Assembly: GCF_900141635.1 (NCBI RefSeq)
Contig: NZ_FSRH01000008.1
Span: 62,001-126,000, forward strand
Reading direction: 5' to 3'
Length of the DNA: 64,000 bases
DNA from: Peptoclostridium litorale DSM 5388
GTDB lineage: Bacteria; Bacillota; Clostridia; Peptostreptococcales; Peptostreptococcaceae
The position numbers and the translations under genes were made by a program. Below, piece by piece: positions 60,828 through 64,000 of the stretch; the first letter of the stretch is position 1, and each line of letters starts with the position of its first letter. The notes under the pieces were generated by a model. It was not told the origin of the DNA. It made no database searches and was given only the letters and a program-made list of their open reading frames with translations.

Positions 60828-62027
60828 ATGAAAGATCAAAACAAGAAGTCGAGATTCGGGAAATTCGGAGGGCAGTTCGTTCCTGAAACACTTATGAACG
60901 CACTTATAGAGCTTGAAGGGGAATATGAAAAGGCCATAAACGACGAGAGCTTCATGAAGGAGTACAGGTACTACCTCAAGGAGTATACAGGAAGGCCCAA
61001 TCCGCTTTATTTTGCGGAAAACCTTACGAGGGAGCTGGGGGGAGGAAAGATATACCTCAAGAGGGAGGACCTCAACCACACGGGGGCGCACAAGATAAAC
61101 AACGTGCTGGGTCAGGTGCTTCTTGCAATGAGAATGGGCAAAAAGAGGATAATAGCCGAAACCGGGGCGGGGCAGCACGGGGTTGCAACAGCGACTGTGT
61201 GCGCCATGTTCAATCTTGAATGCGAGGTTTACATGGGAGAGGAGGACGTTCAGAGGCAGTCCCTAAATGTTTTCAAGATGAAAATGCTCGGAAGCAAGGT
61301 CAACTCGGTGACGTCCGGGACTGGAACGCTCAAGGACGCCACAAACGAAGCGCTTAGAAACTGGGTTGCAAGGGTCGATGACACTTTCTACGTAATAGGC
61401 TCCGTAGTGGGGCCGCATCCGTATCCTACAATGGTAAGGGATTTCCAAAGGGTCATAGGTGACGAGGCCAGAGAGCAGATTCTCCAGATTGAGGGAAGGC
61501 TTCCGGACCACCTTGTGGCATGCGTAGGGGGAGGCAGCAATTCGATGGGTCTTTTCTATCCTTTTGCAAAGGACAAGAATGTAAAGATGCACGGGGTTGA
61601 GGCAGGAGGTCTTGGAATAGAGACTGACAAGCACGCAGCCACAATTTCGAAAGGCTCAATAGGTGTTATACACGGGATGATGACATACGTGCTTCAGGAC
61701 GACTACGGCCAGATAATGCCGGTCCACTCAATATCGGCAGGGCTTGACTATCCGGGAATAGGACCAGAGCACGCCAATTTCCACGATACTGGAAGGGCGC
61801 ACTACGAGGCCGTGACAGACGATGAGGCTGTGGAAGGGTTCATGCTCCTTACAAGAAGCGAAGGGATAATACCGGCCCTTGAGAGTTCACACGCAGTAGC
61901 ATACCTTAAAAAGCTGGCCCCGAAGACTGAAAAGGACGAGATAATAATAATGTGCCTTTCGGGAAGAGGGGACAAGGATATGAACACGATAATGGACATA
62001 GTGGGAGGGGAAGATCATGGCGAGTAG
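60828..62027 (+). CDS. trpB: tryptophan synthase beta subunit
   Basis: This 399-residue PLP enzyme makes tryptophan from indole and serine. The start at 60828 has GAGGGGAT six bases upstream, one base after the trpF stop. PLP Lys89 lies in '[15 protein letters not shown]', the catalytic Glu in '[15 protein letters not shown]', and the phosphate loop in '[14 protein letters not shown]'. It is the classic TrpB1 type that pairs with TrpA. It overlaps trpA by 11 bases. Confidence 0.96.
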   Translation: MKDQNKKSRFGKFGGQFVPETLMNALIELEGEYEKAINDESFMKEYRYYLKEYTGRPNPLYFAENLTRELGGGKIYLKREDLNHTGAHKINNVLGQVLLAMRMGKKRIIAETGAGQHGVATATVCAMFNLECEVYMGEEDVQRQSLNVFKMKMLGSKVNSVTSGTGTLKDATNEALRNWVARVDDTFYVIGSVVGPHPYPTMVRDFQRVIGDEAREQILQIEGRLPDHLVACVGGGSNSMGLFYPFAKDKNVKMHGVEAGGLGIETDKHAATISKGSIGVIHGMMTYVLQDDYGQIMPVHSISAGLDYPGIGPEHANFHDTGRAHYEAVTDDEAVEGFMLLTRSEGIIPALESSHAVAYLKKLAPKTEKDEIIIMCLSGRGDKDMNTIMDIVGGEDHGE

Positions 62028-62811
62028 GATTTCAAAAAAGTTTGAAGAGATTAAAAAGAGAAACAAAAAGGCGCTCATAGGTTATCTGACATGCGGATAT
62101 CCCGATTTGGAAGAGACCTACGAGCTTGTAATGGAAGGCGAAAAGGCAGGAATCGACATAATGGAGCTTGGAATACCGTATTCCGATCCGGTGGCGGACG
62201 GGCCTGTAATACAGATTGCATCCGAAAAGGCGCTGGAGAAGGGAGTCAATATAGACGGGATATTCGCCATGGTCAAAAGGCTAAGGGAAAAGACACAGAT
62301 TCCGCTTGTAATAATGACATATTACAATTCGGTTTTCAGGTACGGTGATGAAAAATTCATAAGTGCCTGCTGTGAAAGCGGAATCGACGGGCTTATAGTG
62401 CCGGACCTTCCGTACGAGGAGAGGGACATTCTGCTGGGGCTGACCCAAACTAGCGGAGTAGACCTGATACCCCTTGTGGCTCCGACATCTGAGGACAGGA
62501 TAGAAAAGATAGTGTCGGATGCCACAGGATTTGTGTACTGCATATCATCAAAGGGAGTGACCGGAAAGAGAAGCGAGCTTTCCGGCGGACTTGAAGATTT
62601 CATGGAAAGCGTAAGAAAACATACGGATGTCCCGCTTGCTATAGGCTTTGGAATATCTGGCCCTGATGCTGTGAAAGACGTCAAAGACATCTGCGACGGC
62701 GTTATAGTCGGAAGCGCCATAATAGAAAAGATAGGAGAAGGCATTGAAGCGGGGGATGCGAAGGCAAGAGTTATTCCTTTTATAAAGGAGCTAAGCGCTG
62801 CGCTGGAATAA
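62017..62811 (+). CDS. trpA: tryptophan synthase alpha subunit
   Basis: This 264-residue TIM barrel cleaves indole-glycerol phosphate. Catalytic E50 ('[14 protein letters not shown]') and D61 ('VADGPVIQ') are present, with '[13 protein letters not shown]', '[14 protein letters not shown]' and '[15 protein letters not shown]'-like loops. It is the last gene of the operon. GGGAGGGG precedes the ATG inside the end of trpB. Confidence 0.96.
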   Translation: MASRISKKFEEIKKRNKKALIGYLTCGYPDLEETYELVMEGEKAGIDIMELGIPYSDPVADGPVIQIASEKALEKGVNIDGIFAMVKRLREKTQIPLVIMTYYNSVFRYGDEKFISACCESGIDGLIVPDLPYEERDILLGLTQTSGVDLIPLVAPTSEDRIEKIVSDATGFVYCISSKGVTGKRSELSGGLEDFMESVRKHTDVPLAIGFGISGPDAVKDVKDICDGVIVGSAIIEKIGEGIEAGDAKARVIPFIKELSAALE

Positions 62812-62944
62812 AGATTAAGGAATACAGGTGAGGCCATTTATATATGCCTTGGATATTATTCTGGTGCGGTAGTGTCCATATTTAATATAAGAGTCAAATG
62901 TGATCTAAAAAAACACAGCCGCTAAGGAAAGGTGCTCAGGAAAC

Positions 62945-62990
62945 CAATAGTAAGGGATTGAGGATTACCTATATCTCTTACTATTGCATT
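62945..62990 (+). terminator. terminator downstream of the trp operon
   Basis: CAATAGTAAGGGAT and ATCTCTTACTATTG arms pair around GAGGATTACCTAT and are followed by CATTTTAATT. The remaining gap from 62,812 to 63,101 holds nothing else I can identify. Confidence 0.65.
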
Positions 62991-63101
62991 TTAATTGCTA
63001 CTTCATTAAAAGAAGGATTGATTTCAACGTTTTGATAGTATGCTGTAGATATTGAAAGGTCTAAAAGCTCACATTGACAGACTCATTTACACATTTTATC
63101 G

Positions 63102-64000
63102 TCAGCTATTTTTATTAGTTGTTCTGCAGTCAGCATGTTTTCGGGATAAACAGATATTCCTGTTGTAATTAAGAAGTCTCTTAAACTCTTCTATCGGTAG
63201 GGGTCTGCTGAAATAGTAGCCTTGAAATTCATCACAGCCTTGGCTTTTTAAAAAGTCTAACTGCTGTAATCTTTCCACTCCTTCAGCGATGACTTTCAAA
63301 TCCATTTTTTTAGCTAGTGAAATCACTGATTCTAAAATGATTCTTTGCTTTTTTGCATCAAACTTCTTGTCTATAAAAACCTTGTCTATCTTTAATATGT
63401 CAATTGGCATTTGCACTAAATAATTCAAAGAAGAGTATCCCGTTCCAAAATCATCAAGCGAAACTTTAATTCCTCTTTTTCTAATCTTTTTTATTATTTC
63501 TATTGATGTATCCAAAGTATTCATTATTGTATTGTCTGTGATTTCCAGTTCAAGGTACTTAGATTCCAAATTCGCCTGATTAAGAGCTTCCTCAATTTTT
63601 TCAATTAGATTCATATCTTCAAACTGTCTTGCCGACAAGTTCACGGAGACACATAAATCATACCCCTCGTCTGCCATTGCTTTGGTTTGCATGCAGGCCC
63701 TTTTTAATACAATATCCCCTATCTTCTGTATAAGGCCGGTTTCTTCCGCTATTGGGATGAACTCGGCAGGAGATATTATCCTGCCTTCAGAATCAATCCA
63801 TCTGACCAGGGCCTCCATCCCTACGATTTTTCCACTGCGTATGTTAACCTTAGGCTGATAGTACACATGGAATTCATCTTTCAATAGCGCAACTCTAAGC
63901 TTTGTTTCAAGTAACACTTTATTCAGAGCTTTTTCAGAAATTCTTTCATCATGTACTCTATAACTGTTTCGTCCCATGTCTTTTGAATGATGCAGAGCTG
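63102..64000 (-). CDS. GGDEF-EAL cyclic-di-GMP protein, partial
   Basis: The C-terminal 299 codons are in the window and the gene runs off the right edge. The first visible residues 'ALHHSKDMGRNSYRV' are the end of a GGDEF domain. The EAL phosphodiesterase domain is complete with 'EALVRW', 'VNLSARQFED', 'LELEITDNTIM', 'DDFGTGYSSLNYL', 'LKIDKVFID', 'VIAEGVE' and 'CDEFQGYYFSRPLP'. All metal-binding and catalytic acidic residues are present, so it is probably an active phosphodiesterase. A basic tail of 25 residues follows. Confidence 0.92.
   Translation of the reverse strand, partial: ALHHSKDMGRNSYRVHDERISEKALNKVLLETKLRVALLKDEFHVYYQPKVNIRSGKIVGMEALVRWIDSEGRIISPAEFIPIAEETGLIQKIGDIVLKRACMQTKAMADEGYDLCVSVNLSARQFEDMNLIEKIEEALNQANLESKYLELEITDNTIMNTLDTSIEIIKKIRKRGIKVSLDDFGTGYSSLNYLVQMPIDILKIDKVFIDKKFDAKKQRIILESVISLAKKMDLKVIAEGVERLQQLDFLKSQGCDEFQGYYFSRPLPIEEFKRLLNYNRNICLSRKHADCRTTNKNS

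Noticed and set aside
1-64000. CRISPR arrays, tRNA genes, rRNA genes and complete insertion sequences
   Set aside because: I looked for regularly spaced repeats, cloverleaf-like segments and transposase motifs and found none that hold up.

Overview
This window is a piece of a low-to-mid GC Gram-positive chromosome, most likely of the class Clostridia. The evidence is strong AGGAGG-type ribosome sites, frequent TTG and GTG starts, a tRNA-Trp T-box in front of a complete trp operon, an AdhE-type aldehyde/alcohol dehydrogenase, a MarR-regulated iron-sulfur protein of the reductive-dehalogenase type, and a siphoprophage with Firmicutes-type genes. I cannot name the species from sequence alone.

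Bases 1 to about 24,650 are the late half and right end of an HK97-type siphovirus prophage, read almost entirely on the + strand. The order is: small unknown genes, an ArpU/RinA-like late regulator, two small cysteine-knuckle proteins, a catalytic-domain-only tyrosine recombinase, an HNH nuclease, a probable cos region, terminase small and large subunits, portal, prohead protease, capsid, head-tail connectors, tail tube, a tail chaperone with a -1 frameshift at A AAA AAC, tape measure, distal tail protein, a receptor-binding-type protein, a gp37-like tail protein, then an XhlA-like protein, a holin and an M15 endolysin. Lysogeny and replication genes must lie to the left of the window. Between the lysis genes and the right end sits AT-rich cargo: a divergent membrane protein and a tight three-gene operon encoding a STAS-GHKL ATPase, a STAS-like DUF4325 protein and a PIN-domain nuclease. 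I consider this operon the best candidate for an undescribed system (partner switching controlling an RNase, possibly anti-phage). Phased 10-base repeats and hairpins behind it probably mark the prophage end.

Bases 24,650 to 33,600 hold a DUF1835 protein translationally coupled to a tiny rubredoxin-like ORF that stops at UGA where the last cysteine should be, a reductive-dehalogenase-like protein with its MarR regulator and a palindromic operator, a secreted repeat protein, a SWIM-SNF2 helicase and a fragment of an ADP-ribosylglycohydrolase gene. Bases 33,800 to 41,500 carry a complete peptide/nickel-type ABC importer (two permeases, a small membrane protein, two ATPases and a binding lipoprotein), then DUF169 and YitT-type proteins.

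Bases 41,700 to 53,730 are unusually rich in decay: a GGDEF-EAL remnant, a TDT transporter with an internal deletion, a redox-protein remnant, a frameshifted MocR-type regulator, and an adhE gene broken by an in-frame UAG and an internal deletion. These lie among an intact cold-shock protein, a bactofilin-like membrane protein, a secreted leucine-rich-repeat protein and a sodium:solute symporter.

Bases 54,450 to 62,990 are a complete tryptophan regulon: promoter, a short leader ORF, a T-box with one Trp (UGG) specifier but two antiterminator/terminator units, then aroF-trpE-trpG-trpD-trpC-trpF-trpB-trpA, mostly with overlapping stop and start codons, ending in a terminator. The window closes inside a GGDEF-EAL protein read on the minus strand.
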